A program made the translations under genes and the position numbers. A stretch of DNA of 64,000 nucleotides from NCBI GenBank assembly GCA_015999765.1, contig JAECQR010000001.1:310001-374000 (forward strand), written 5' to 3'. The notes beneath the pieces were generated by a model. It searched no databases, was not told where the DNA came from, and was given only the letters and a program-made list of their open reading frames with translations. Source of the stretch: Flavobacteriia bacterium (GTDB taxonomy: Bacteria > Bacteroidota > Bacteroidia > Flavobacteriales > Weeksellaceae). Shown piece after piece: positions 25,314 through 33,835 of this stretch (its first letter is position 1; each line of letters begins with the position of its first letter).

Positions 25314-27176
25314 ATGATAAACGAAATATACGACGTTATTGTAGTCGGCGCCGGACATGCCGGATGTGAGGCTGCTGCAGCAGCTGCAAATATGGGTTCA
25401 AAAACCCTTCTCGTTACGATGAATATGCAAACCATCGGACAAATGTCATGTAATCCAGCAATGGGCGGGATTGCAAAGGGGCAAATTGTCCGAGAAATAG
25501 ATGCACTCGGTGGATATTCGGGGATTATAGCAGACAAGTCAGCTATCCAGTTTAAAATGCTAAACCTATCCAAGGGTCCGGCAATGTGGTCTCCACGTAC
25601 TCAAAACGACAGAATGCTTTTTGCTGAAGAGTGGAGAATTGCCCTTGAAAACACTCCAAAACTTGACTTCTTTCAGGATATGGTAAAGAGTTTAATCGTA
25701 GAAAATAACAAAGTTACCGGTATAATAACCTCACTCGGAATTCAGATTAAAGGCCGTGCAGTAGTACTTACCAACGGAACTTTTTTGAATGGCTTAATAC
25801 ATGTTGGCGACAAACAGGTAGGCGGGGGAAGAATGGGCGAACCAAGAGCTTTCGGAATCACCGAACAATTGGTATCACTGGGTTTCGAAGCTGGTAGAAT
25901 GAAGACTGGTACACCACCCAGAGTAGACGGTAGAAGCCTGGATTATTCTAAAATGGAAGAACAGAAAGGTGATGAAAAACCTCAAAAATTCTCTTATTCC
26001 GATACTCCAAAGCTTACCAAACAGTTAAGCTGCCATATCGTATATACCAACGAAACCGTTCATGATATTCTACGCGAAGGATTCGACAGAAGCCCTATGT
26101 TTAATGGCACTATACAAAGTATAGGACCGCGCTATTGCCCAAGTATTGAAGATAAAATTAACCGCTTTGCAGAAAGGGAAAGACATCAACTTTTTGTAGA
26201 ACCCGAAGGTTGGAGAACTGTTGAAATCTACGTAAATGGATTCAGCTCATCTCTTCCCGAAGATATTCAGATAAAGGCCATGCGTCATATTCCCGGGTTC
26301 CAAAATGTAAAAGTTTTCCGTCCAGGCTATGCGATTGAATACGACTACTTCCCTCCTACTCAACTGCATCACACCCTGGAGACTAAATTGATTGAAAACC
26401 TTTATTTTGCAGGCCAAATAAATGGTACAACAGGATACGAAGAAGCTGCCGGACAGGGATTAATAGCAGGTATTAATGCGCACAATAAAGTACACGAAAA
26501 AGGAGAGTTTATTCTTAACCGCGATGAAGCATATATTGGAGTTTTAATTGATGATTTAATCACCAAAGGTACCGAAGAACCTTACCGTATGTTTACGTCA
26601 CGAGCTGAATACAGACTACTGTTAAGGCAGGACAATGCAGATATTAGACTAACAGAAAGATCTTACAAAATAGGACTCGCCAGTGAGGAACGAATGAATA
26701 ATGTCGCCACGAAAATTAGTGCAAGTAATGAATTGGAGGAATATTTAAAATCAACTTCACTAAAACCAGGCGTAATTAATCCAATCCTCAGCAGTATTGA
26801 ATCATCACCCGTTGATCAGGCTTACCGCGCTTCTCAGATCCTTACGAGACCAAATATGACTTTAGATAAGTTGAGTGAAATTGATTTTATAAAAGAAGTA
26901 ACTAAAAACATTTCAGAAGAGGTAAAAGAACAGGCTGAGATCAATATCAAATATAAGGGTTATATCGAAAAGGAAAGAGAAAATGTTGCTAAATTAAACC
27001 GTCTCGAAACCATCAGAATACCTGAAGATTTCGATTTTTCTAAAATAAGTTCTCTTTCGTCAGAAGCTAAACAAAAACTTAATAAGGTTCAGCCAAAAAC
27101 AATTGCGCAGGCAGCAAGAATAAGCGGCGTATCCCCTTCTGATATCAATGTTCTTTTAATATTTCTGGGACGCTAA
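25314..27176 (+). CDS. mnmG: tRNA uridine-5-carboxymethylaminomethyl modification enzyme MnmG (GidA)
   Basis: With MnmE it builds the 5-carboxymethylaminomethyl group on U34 of tRNAs using FAD, NADH and methylenetetrahydrofolate. The 620-residue protein has the FAD motif VVGAGHAGCEAA (11-22), MSCNPAMGGIAKG, LTNGTFLNG, RMKTGTPPRV, YAIEYDYFPP, and FAGQINGTTGYEEAAGQG. It ends with a complete GidA C-terminal helical domain (ARISGVSPSDINVLLIFL). Length matches the family. It is bracketed by the two parS sites, in keeping with the common nearness of gidA to the replication origin. Confidence 0.98.
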   Translation: MINEIYDVIVVGAGHAGCEAAAAAANMGSKTLLVTMNMQTIGQMSCNPAMGGIAKGQIVREIDALGGYSGIIADKSAIQFKMLNLSKGPAMWSPRTQNDRMLFAEEWRIALENTPKLDFFQDMVKSLIVENNKVTGIITSLGIQIKGRAVVLTNGTFLNGLIHVGDKQVGGGRMGEPRAFGITEQLVSLGFEAGRMKTGTPPRVDGRSLDYSKMEEQKGDEKPQKFSYSDTPKLTKQLSCHIVYTNETVHDILREGFDRSPMFNGTIQSIGPRYCPSIEDKINRFAERERHQLFVEPEGWRTVEIYVNGFSSSLPEDIQIKAMRHIPGFQNVKVFRPGYAIEYDYFPPTQLHHTLETKLIENLYFAGQINGTTGYEEAAGQGLIAGINAHNKVHEKGEFILNRDEAYIGVLIDDLITKGTEEPYRMFTSRAEYRLLLRQDNADIRLTERSYKIGLASEERMNNVATKISASNELEEYLKSTSLKPGVINPILSSIESSPVDQAYRASQILTRPNMTLDKLSEIDFIKEVTKNISEEVKEQAEINIKYKGYIEKERENVAKLNRLETIRIPEDFDFSKISSLSSEAKQKLNKVQPKTIAQAARISGVSPSDINVLLIFLGR

Positions 27177-27183
27177 GTTTTAT

Positions 27184-27201
27184 ATGTTTCACGTGAAACA
27201 T
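27184..27201. other. parS: parS centromere site 2 (TGTTTCACGTGAAACA)
   Basis: An 18-bp perfect palindrome identical to site 1, 8 bp after the mnmG stop codon and 1.9 kb from the first copy. Finding the same 16-mer twice this close is very unlikely by chance, which strengthens the parS call. Confidence 0.92.
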
Positions 27202-27234
27202 TAAATGTATACCATCTACAAGTTTGTATAATAT

Positions 27235-28053
27235 ATGATAATTAAAGATCACTTTTTAAGTCAGGAAGAATTCACTCTTGCTGAAACATCCATTACGGGC
27301 ATTTATAAAACTGAACCTATTCCTGAAAATATAAGCAGCTATTATGAGAGTAAAGAATATATCTCACACTATCAGGATACTGTATCACTCAAGCAAAAGG
27401 TTTACAAATTTTTACAGGGTTTCAATCTTAATTTTAAAAGGAATATTCTCGCGAAAGAACTTCACAAGAATGCTCATGTTCTGGATTATGGTTGCGGGGC
27501 CGGAGAATTTTTAAAATTTATCCAAGATGATTTCACTACATTCGGATATGAACCTAATCCTTCTGCTAGAAAGTTTGCATCTGAAAAATTATCAAAAACA
27601 AAGATTATCGATACACTAGATTCAGTAGAAAACGAAAGTTTAGATGCAATTACTCTTTGGCATGTATTGGAACATATTGAAAATCAGCAAGATATCTTAA
27701 AAACTTTTTATAACAAGCTAAAAACCAATGGCTTACTTGTAATTGCTGTTCCTAACCATACCTCTTACGATGCTAAAAGGTATAAAGAATTTTGGGCCGC
27801 TTATGACGTTCCCCGTCACATTTATCACTTCTCAAAAACAGGGATGGAAAAATTAATGAACAACGATCAGTGGAATATCAAATATATCAGACCCCTCCTA
27901 CTCGATGCCTTTTATATTTCTATGCTGAGTGAAAAGTATAAGAAATCACCAATTTTCTGGCTGAAAGGATTTATCTACGGAGCGATTTCTAATTTTAAAG
28001 CATTAAAAAACGACGAATTTTCAAGCTTGATATACGTGATCGAAAAAAAATAG
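27235..28053 (+). CDS. Class I SAM-dependent methyltransferase
   Basis: A 272-residue protein. The methyltransferase core spans about 80-190 with motif I VLDYGCGAGEFLKF, the acidic end of strand 2 (GYEPNPSARKFA), and motif ITLWHVLEHIEN typical of the Methyltransf_11/23 group, then NGLLVIAVPNHTSYDAKRY. The N-terminal 80 residues (YYESKEYISHYQD) and the conserved WAAYDVPRHIYHFS loop are usual for methyltransferases found with cell-surface sugar or lipid genes in this phylum. The substrate is unknown. It stands between parS site 2 and a hairpin terminator. Confidence 0.9.
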   Translation: MIIKDHFLSQEEFTLAETSITGIYKTEPIPENISSYYESKEYISHYQDTVSLKQKVYKFLQGFNLNFKRNILAKELHKNAHVLDYGCGAGEFLKFIQDDFTTFGYEPNPSARKFASEKLSKTKIIDTLDSVENESLDAITLWHVLEHIENQQDILKTFYNKLKTNGLLVIAVPNHTSYDAKRYKEFWAAYDVPRHIYHFSKTGMEKLMNNDQWNIKYIRPLLLDAFYISMLSEKYKKSPIFWLKGFIYGAISNFKALKNDEFSSLIYVIEKK

Positions 28054-28152
28054 ATTTTCAATTTTTGATAGGTTTCTGAAGGTCAATTTCGAGTCGATTT
28101 CTTCACTTTTTAGAATTTTCTAAACTGGAATTTCAATTTAAGCTTTACTCAT

Positions 28153-28190
28153 AAAAAAAGTTTCCGGCTAATCCGGAAACTTTTTTTTTA
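28153..28190. terminator. Bidirectional terminator
   Basis: The stem AGTTTCCGG/CCGGAAACT with a CTAAT loop and long A and T flanks lies between the convergent methyltransferase and pgk genes. Confidence 0.88.
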
Positions 28191-28213
28191 TCTCGATGAC
28201 TTGAAGTATAAAA

Positions 28214-29404
28214 TTAACTGTTGATTGCTTTTACACCTGGAAGTTCTTTTCCCTCCAAACTTTCCAACATTGCACCTCCGCCGGTAGAAACATAGCTCAC
28301 TTTATCATCGTAACCGAATTTTTTAACAAAAGCCACGCTGTCTCCACCTCCAACAAGGGAAAATGCACCCATTTTGGTTGATTCCGCAATACTGTCGCCT
28401 AAGGCAACTGTTCCTGCCGAAAAGTTAGGCATCTCGAAAACACCAATAGGCCCATTCCATAAAATAGTACGTGAATTCATAAGAACATCGTGGAACAGCA
28501 CTCTCGTGCGTGTTCCGGCATCCATTCCCATCCAACCTTCCGGTATATCATAAATATCAACTTCTTTTCTTTCCGCATCGTTACTGAACTCATCGGCGAT
28601 TACGGCATCAGTAGGTAAAAATACCTTCACATTCTGGGCCTTTGCTTTTTCCAGAATTTCCAGTGCAAGAGTCAGTTTATCTTCTTCCAACAAGGAATTT
28701 CCAATATTCCCTCCCAAAGCACGCACAAATGTAAACGCCATACCACCTCCAATAATCAGATTATCGATCGCCGGTAAAATATTTTCAATAATTGTAATTT
28801 TTGTCGAAACTTTTGATCCTCCGAGAATCGCGGTTACAGGTTTTTCACCGCTGCCAAGCACTTTATCAATAGCCTCAAGTTCCTTGGCCATCAGTAAACC
28901 GAAAAATTTAGTTTCTGGAAAATATTCAGCTATAATTGCAGTTGAAGCGTGCGCACGATGTGCTGTTCCAAAAGCGTCATTTACATAAGCATCAGCATAC
29001 TTAGAAAGCTTTTCCGCAAATTCACGATCACCTTTTTCTTCTTCATTATAGAATCTCAGATTTTCAAGAAGCAGTATTTGACCGGGTTGCAGTTCACTAC
29101 TCATTTCCTTTGCTTGAGGCCCAATACAGTCATCACAGAATTTAACCTCTTTTCCTAAAACTTCCTCTATTTCGTCAACTATGTTTTTTAAAGAAAACTC
29201 TTCTGTAACCTTTCCTTTTGGCCGACCCAGGTGAGTCATGAGGATTACAGAACCTCCGTCTTTTAAGATTTTATCAATTGTTGGTTTCACTGCCTGAATC
29301 CTCGTATTATCCGTAACTTTTAAATCTGCACTTTGCGGCACATTAAAATCAACGCGCACCAACGCTTTTTTATCTTTAAAATTAAAATCGTTTACTGTTT
29401 TCAT
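28214..29404 (-). CDS. pgk: Phosphoglycerate kinase
   Basis: Moves phosphate between 1,3-bisphosphoglycerate and ADP in glycolysis and gluconeogenesis. The 396-residue protein starts with KKALVRVDFNVPQ (the RVDFNVP signature, residues 12-24), has the substrate motif MTHLGRPKG, LLENLRFYNEEE and VNDAFGTAHRAHAST in the N-domain, and nucleotide motifs AILGGSKVSTK, WNGPIGVFE and LVGGGDSVAFV in the C-domain. Length is standard. It is a single leftward gene in a rightward neighbourhood, beside the candidate origin region. Confidence 0.98.
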   Translation of the reverse strand: MKTVNDFNFKDKKALVRVDFNVPQSADLKVTDNTRIQAVKPTIDKILKDGGSVILMTHLGRPKGKVTEEFSLKNIVDEIEEVLGKEVKFCDDCIGPQAKEMSSELQPGQILLLENLRFYNEEEKGDREFAEKLSKYADAYVNDAFGTAHRAHASTAIIAEYFPETKFFGLLMAKELEAIDKVLGSGEKPVTAILGGSKVSTKITIIENILPAIDNLIIGGGMAFTFVRALGGNIGNSLLEEDKLTLALEILEKAKAQNVKVFLPTDAVIADEFSNDAERKEVDIYDIPEGWMGMDAGTRTRVLFHDVLMNSRTILWNGPIGVFEMPNFSAGTVALGDSIAESTKMGAFSLVGGGDSVAFVKKFGYDDKVSYVSTGGGAMLESLEGKELPGVKAINS

Positions 29405-29428
29405 ACAAATCCCTTGTTTTAAGTTTCA

Positions 29429-29436
29429 CAAATTTA
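29429..29436 (-). promoter_or_regulatory. Candidate pgk -7 element
   Basis: Minus-strand TAAATTTG, matching TAnnTTTG, 25 bp upstream of the pgk ATG. Confidence 0.5.
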
Positions 29437-29960
29437 AGATTTATTCACCTGAATAAAAATTATATTCAACTTAAAATTCCACAATCCCTAATGCCTCATT
29501 TTATCTACATTATATTTTTCTTTTAAAAAAAAGAAATGATAGGTGTTGTTGTAGCAGACGGATTTGGGGAGAAATAAAGTGCAAATATTTTGACACACGT
29601 AGTTGAAGTTCAATTCATAAATCATTAACATTATAACTCACTGATTTTTAACAATTTTTAACGCTTACCAACAAATGTTAATAAATGCTTAATATCATAT
29701 ATATTGAAAATGTTTTCATGGAAAACTTCCCGAATTATACCCTGAAAGTTTCTCCAACAATTATATTGAATATCGCCAAACATTTTCCATTAGGAATTAA
29801 AAACGGATAATAAAAGCAAATCTTTTAAGGACTTATCAACATGATTTAGCACTTATCCTCACAATGGGTGTTAAGTAGTTTTAAAAAAAATTCAGCGTTC
29901 AATTTTGAGGCGAGTTAAAAGATTTAATAGCTTAAAATAAACTGTTTATATTAATAGTAG

Positions 29961-29968
29961 TAAATTTG
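29961..29968 (+). promoter_or_regulatory. Candidate rpiB -7 element (TAAATTTG)
   Basis: TAAATTTG matches TAnnTTTG 29 bp before the rpiB ATG. Confidence 0.55.
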
Positions 29969-29997
29969 TAATAAATCTGCACCTTAAAAATTCAATC

Positions 29998-30429
29998 ATG
30001 AAAAAAATAGCCATTGCCTGCGATCATGCAGGTTTCGATTACAAAGAAAGTATTAAAAAACATCTGGAAGCCAACTTCGAGGTAAAAGATTTTGGTACTT
30101 ATTCCAAAGACGCTGTGGATTATCCGGATTTTGTTCATCCCACGGCGGCGTCGGTCGAAAATGGCGAAAGTGAATTTGGAATTCTGATTTGCGGCAGCGG
30201 ACAGGGCGTTTCTATCACTGCTAATAAGCATCAGCAAATACGTTGTGCTTTATGCTGGATGCCAGAACTGGCTGAACTGGCGCGTAAACATAACAATGCG
30301 AACATGATTGCAATCCCTGCAAGATTCATTGCACAGGAGCTGGCAATCGAGATTATTGAGAAATTCCTCGGCACTGATTTTGAAGGAGGTAGACATGAAA
30401 ACAGGGTTAATAAGATCCCATTCTGTTAA
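29998..30429 (+). CDS. rpiB: Ribose-5-phosphate isomerase B
   Basis: Interconverts ribulose-5-phosphate and ribose-5-phosphate in the pentose phosphate pathway. The 143-residue RpiB/LacA/LacB protein begins KKIAIACDHAGFDYKES with the substrate residues Asp8 and His9. It then carries ICGSGQGVSITANK with the catalytic Cys and anion hole, CWMPELAELARKHNNANM, and a C-terminal FEGGRHENRV. Length matches the family. It starts a rightward run, 29 bp ahead of rnr. Confidence 0.96.
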   Translation: MKKIAIACDHAGFDYKESIKKHLEANFEVKDFGTYSKDAVDYPDFVHPTAASVENGESEFGILICGSGQGVSITANKHQQIRCALCWMPELAELARKHNNANMIAIPARFIAQELAIEIIEKFLGTDFEGGRHENRVNKIPFC

Positions 30430-30458
30430 TCCTCACTACACAAAATACACTATACTAT

Positions 30459-32612
30459 ATGGCAAAAAAAAGCAAATTTATATCTCATAAAAACAGTCAG
30501 AAACTCCAGGAAATAGGACGGATGATCTTGAAATTTATGAACCAGAAATCCACTAAAATCTACAATTATAAGCAGATTGCAGACGGAATTGATTATAAAA
30601 ATCCGCGGCAGCGGGAACTCGTGATTCAGTCGCTGCACAAATTACTTTCTGAAGAACGGATAAAAGAAACCGAGAAAGGAAAATATATCATTAACCTAAA
30701 GATTGAGGGAACCCTGACAGGAATTATCGATTTTAATCAGGCTGGCAACGCTTATGTGAAAGTGGATGATTTGGATGATGACGTATTTATCCATTCCAAA
30801 AATGTGAAAGATGCGCTACAGGGCGACAAAGTGCTTATTGTAACCTATCACTTCAAAGGAAAAAAAATGGAAGGCTCTGTACTTGAGGTTATTGAAAGAA
30901 ACCGAGACGAGTTTGTCGGAACTTTTCAACTTATTAAACACAAAGATTTTGGGTTTGTAGTTTGTGATAAAAAAACCATCAATACCGATATTTTTGTTCC
31001 CAAAGGTAAAATTGGCGGCGCTGAGGATGGCGATAAAGTGGTTGTAAAAATGACCGACTGGAAAGCTGGCGAGAAAAATCCAGAAGGTGAAATTATTAAA
31101 GTTTTAGGAGCTCCAGGCGAGCATGAGACCGAAATTCACTCGATTTTAGCGGAATATGGTTTACCGTATACTTTCCCTGAAGAAGTGGAAAGAGAAGCAG
31201 AAGAAATTGACCGGCGAATCCACGACAGCGAAGTGGAAAAACGTCGTGATATGCGTAAAATCTGCACCTTTACCATAGATCCAAAAGATGCAAAAGATTT
31301 TGATGATGCCCTTTCCATTCAGAAATTAGAGAACGGAAACTGGGAAATCGGCGTTCATATTGCAGACGTTTCTCATTATGTGGTTCCCGGAACCATGCTT
31401 GACGATGAAGCTTACGACCGTGCAACATCCGTTTATTTGGTGGACCGGGTGGTGCCGATGCTTCCTGAAGTTCTCAGTAATGATGTCTGTTCTTTGCGAC
31501 CGAATGAAGATAAATATACTTTTTCTGCCGTTTTTGAACTTGATGAAAATGCAGATGTTGTGAAGGAGTGGTTCGGAAGAACCGTGATTCATTCCGACAG
31601 AAGATTCAGTTACGAAGAAGCTCAGGAAAGAATTGAAACAAAAGAAGGCGATTTAGCTGGAGAAATTTTGGTTTTGGATAGGCTTGCTAAAATTCTCAGA
31701 AAAAACAGAATTAATAATGGCGCAATTACTTTCGACCGAAGCGAAGTGCGCTTTAATCTGGATGAAAACAGCGAACCGATTGGCGTTTATTTTAAAGTAA
31801 GCAAAGATTCCAATCATTTGATTGAAGAATTTATGCTTTTGGCGAACAGGAAAGTTTCGGAGTTCGTGTCACTTAACAGAAAAGGCGATCCCACCGGAAA
31901 TACCTTTATATACAGGATTCACGACGATCCGGATCCTACAAAACTTGAAGCGCTTCGAGAATTCGTTTCTACCTTTGGTTATAAAATGGATTTGGCAAAC
32001 ACCAAGAAAGTTGCAGAATCCCTCAACCGTTTATTATCCGATGTTAAGGGCAAAGGCGAAGAAAACATGATCGAGACTTTAGCAATGCGCTCGATGAGTA
32101 AAGCAGTATATTCTACGAATCCAATTGGGCATTACGGTTTAGGATTTGAGTTTTATTCGCATTTTACCTCCCCTATCAGGAGATATCCGGATTTAATTGC
32201 GCACCGTTTGCTTCAGCATTATCTGGATGGCGGCAAATCCCCGAATAAGCAGGATTACGAGGAAAAAAGCAAACACTGCAGTGCGATGGAACGTTTGGCG
32301 GCCGATGCTGAAAGAGATTCCATTAAATTCATGCAGGTTAAATTCATGGAGAAACATCTTGGCGAAGTCTTCACCGGAGTTATTTCGGGTGTCGCTGATT
32401 TTGGGTTCTGGGTACAGATTCCGGAAAACGGTGCTGAAGGTCTTATCAAACTTCGTGATCTGATGGATGATTCTTACCAATACGACGCGAAAACTCACGC
32501 AGTAATAGGTTCCCGAACAGGAAATCAATATCAACTGGGTCAGGAAGTAAAAATTAAAGTTATGAAAGCCAATCTCATCCAGAAACAGTTGGATTTCAAG
32601 ATTGTGGAATAA
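30459..32612 (+). CDS. rnr: Ribonuclease R
   Basis: A processive 3'-5' exoribonuclease that degrades structured RNA. The 717-residue protein has an N-terminal winged-helix-like part (1-70), two cold-shock/OB domains (about 75-225), the RNB catalytic domain (about 260-590) with the metal-binding Asp cluster TIDPKDAKDFDDAL, IADVSHYV and the closing HFTSPIRRYPDLIAHR, and a C-terminal S1 domain (about 630-715, GEVFTGVISGVADFGFWV). Domain order and length are those of RNase R. The stop overlaps the next start as TAATG. Confidence 0.96.
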   Translation: MAKKSKFISHKNSQKLQEIGRMILKFMNQKSTKIYNYKQIADGIDYKNPRQRELVIQSLHKLLSEERIKETEKGKYIINLKIEGTLTGIIDFNQAGNAYVKVDDLDDDVFIHSKNVKDALQGDKVLIVTYHFKGKKMEGSVLEVIERNRDEFVGTFQLIKHKDFGFVVCDKKTINTDIFVPKGKIGGAEDGDKVVVKMTDWKAGEKNPEGEIIKVLGAPGEHETEIHSILAEYGLPYTFPEEVEREAEEIDRRIHDSEVEKRRDMRKICTFTIDPKDAKDFDDALSIQKLENGNWEIGVHIADVSHYVVPGTMLDDEAYDRATSVYLVDRVVPMLPEVLSNDVCSLRPNEDKYTFSAVFELDENADVVKEWFGRTVIHSDRRFSYEEAQERIETKEGDLAGEILVLDRLAKILRKNRINNGAITFDRSEVRFNLDENSEPIGVYFKVSKDSNHLIEEFMLLANRKVSEFVSLNRKGDPTGNTFIYRIHDDPDPTKLEALREFVSTFGYKMDLANTKKVAESLNRLLSDVKGKGEENMIETLAMRSMSKAVYSTNPIGHYGLGFEFYSHFTSPIRRYPDLIAHRLLQHYLDGGKSPNKQDYEEKSKHCSAMERLAADAERDSIKFMQVKFMEKHLGEVFTGVISGVADFGFWVQIPENGAEGLIKLRDLMDDSYQYDAKTHAVIGSRTGNQYQLGQEVKIKVMKANLIQKQLDFKIVE

Positions 32613-33148
32613 TGTCTCCGCATTACAGAGCTTTTCTCTCCGATTTAGTAAAAGTGTTTGGATTTATTCTGAACGCTTTTCTGTTTTTCAGGATCATTAC
32701 GTACACCTTTGTAACTGTAAAAACACTGTTGATAAGCTTTATATTTCTCGTCTTATTCGGCGCTCTTTCGTATCGATTTCTAAAGTTGAAAGTCACTAAA
32801 CAGGTCTTTTTTTTAATTTTATTACCTTTACTTTTTAATTGTTTCTTTCTGGTTAATTATGTTTTCTCTAAGCGCCCGCAACAGGAAACCTACAGGTATG
32901 CATACGGAATTACTGATATTCAGGGAAGTAGAGGCAGATATTCTACCCAGAAAGGCAGATCAACTACCATTAATCTGGAACGTGGGATTTATAAAGAATT
33001 CTACCTGCCCCGAATGTTTTTTGATTATGAAAAAATGAAAGATAAAAAACTGATAACATACGATATAGAAGACGGATTATTTGGTTTTCGTGTGGTGAAG
33101 GATTATAAATTTTCGGAGGACAAAACGAATTATATATTTCAGTATTAA
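32612..33148 (+). CDS. Membrane protein of unknown function
   Basis: A 178-residue protein with three hydrophobic segments in the first half (about 13-33, 36-55 and 64-84) and a soluble C-terminal half (residues 85-178) rich in Tyr, Arg and Lys (YRYAYGITDIQGSRGRYS, RGIYKEFYLPRMFFDYEKM). I do not recognise the family. The start overlaps the rnr stop by one base, and the LysE gene follows after 3 bp, so it belongs to the same transcript. Confidence 0.75.
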   Translation: MSPHYRAFLSDLVKVFGFILNAFLFFRIITYTFVTVKTLLISFIFLVLFGALSYRFLKLKVTKQVFFLILLPLLFNCFFLVNYVFSKRPQQETYRYAYGITDIQGSRGRYSTQKGRSTTINLERGIYKEFYLPRMFFDYEKMKDKKLITYDIEDGLFGFRVVKDYKFSEDKTNYIFQY

Positions 33149-33151
33149 AAT

Positions 33152-33835
33152 ATGTTCGAACTTATAATTTCGGCAATTGGTTTGGGAATTATGCTCAGCC
33201 TCGTGTTCATAGGACCCATTTTCTTTCTTCTGATTGAAACCAGTTTTTCGCGTGGACCGAAACACGCATTGGCACTTGACTTAGGAGTGATTTTCGCTGA
33301 CATTTTGTGCATAACTGCAGCATTTTTTGCAAGTGCCGATTTAATACAGCTCATTGATAAGCATCCCGGATTTTACCGTATAACCTCTTTTATCATTTTA
33401 ATTTATGCTGTTTATATGGTGGTTTCTAAAACAAGGATGCACATTGCCGGCGAGGAAAAAATGATTGGGCAGAATTATTTTAAGACTTTCTTCAACGGTT
33501 TTTTCTTTAATATTCTTAACATCGGTGTTGTGCTGTTCTGGCTTGTCACAGTAATTTCGGTAAGAAATGCCTACCCCAAACTCGATGAATTTCTCCTTTA
33601 CATGACACTTGTAGTCGGTACTTATTTAGCCATCGACTTCTTCAAAATTTATCTTGCTAAGCAGTTTCATTATAAACTTACAGAAAGACTTGCCAATCAG
33701 ATCCGAAAAGGTGTTGGTTTTATTCTAGTTGGATTCAGTATCTTTATCTTTCTCCAGAGTTTCAAGAAATTTAATCAGTTCGACCGGCAATTGGAAGAAG
33801 CAGAAAGAACAGAGCAAAAACACATTAAGAAATGA
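33152..33835 (+). CDS. LysE-family transporter
   Basis: A 227-residue inner membrane exporter with six hydrophobic segments (about 5-28, 40-62, 70-88, 115-140, 148-168 and 187-207). The first segment carries LGIMLSLVFIGPIFFLLIETSFSRG, which fits the G-x-x-x-x-P-G-P type opening of the LysE/RhtB amino acid exporter family with variation, and ALALDLGVIFADILC follows as in the family. The last 25 residues are charged. The exported compound is unknown. Its end overlaps the LD-carboxypeptidase start (ATGA). Confidence 0.85.
   Translation: MFELIISAIGLGIMLSLVFIGPIFFLLIETSFSRGPKHALALDLGVIFADILCITAAFFASADLIQLIDKHPGFYRITSFIILIYAVYMVVSKTRMHIAGEEKMIGQNYFKTFFNGFFFNILNIGVVLFWLVTVISVRNAYPKLDEFLLYMTLVVGTYLAIDFFKIYLAKQFHYKLTERLANQIRKGVGFILVGFSIFIFLQSFKKFNQFDRQLEEAERTEQKHIKK

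Larger units (their letters stand above)
29405..29997. other. 593-bp AT-rich gap, candidate oriC
   Basis: The longest gene-free stretch of the window. It holds the divergent pgk and rpiB promoter words and several words one or two changes from the DnaA box TTATCCACA: TTATTCACC (29441), TTATCTACA (29501), TTATCAACA (29833) and TTATCCTCA (29853), the last two exactly 20 bp apart. A looser TTACCAACA is at 29665. Overlapping inverted repeats (TGAAAA-TG-TTTTCA at 29705-29718 and GTTTTC-ATG-GAAAAC at 29712-29726) sit in the middle. Two parS sites 2.2 and 4.1 kb away support nearness to the origin. No box is perfect, so the call is tentative. Confidence 0.35.

Noticed and set aside
28054-28213. Small gene in the gap before pgk
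   Set aside because: Only a terminator hairpin is visible; short frames there lack a sensible start and motifs.
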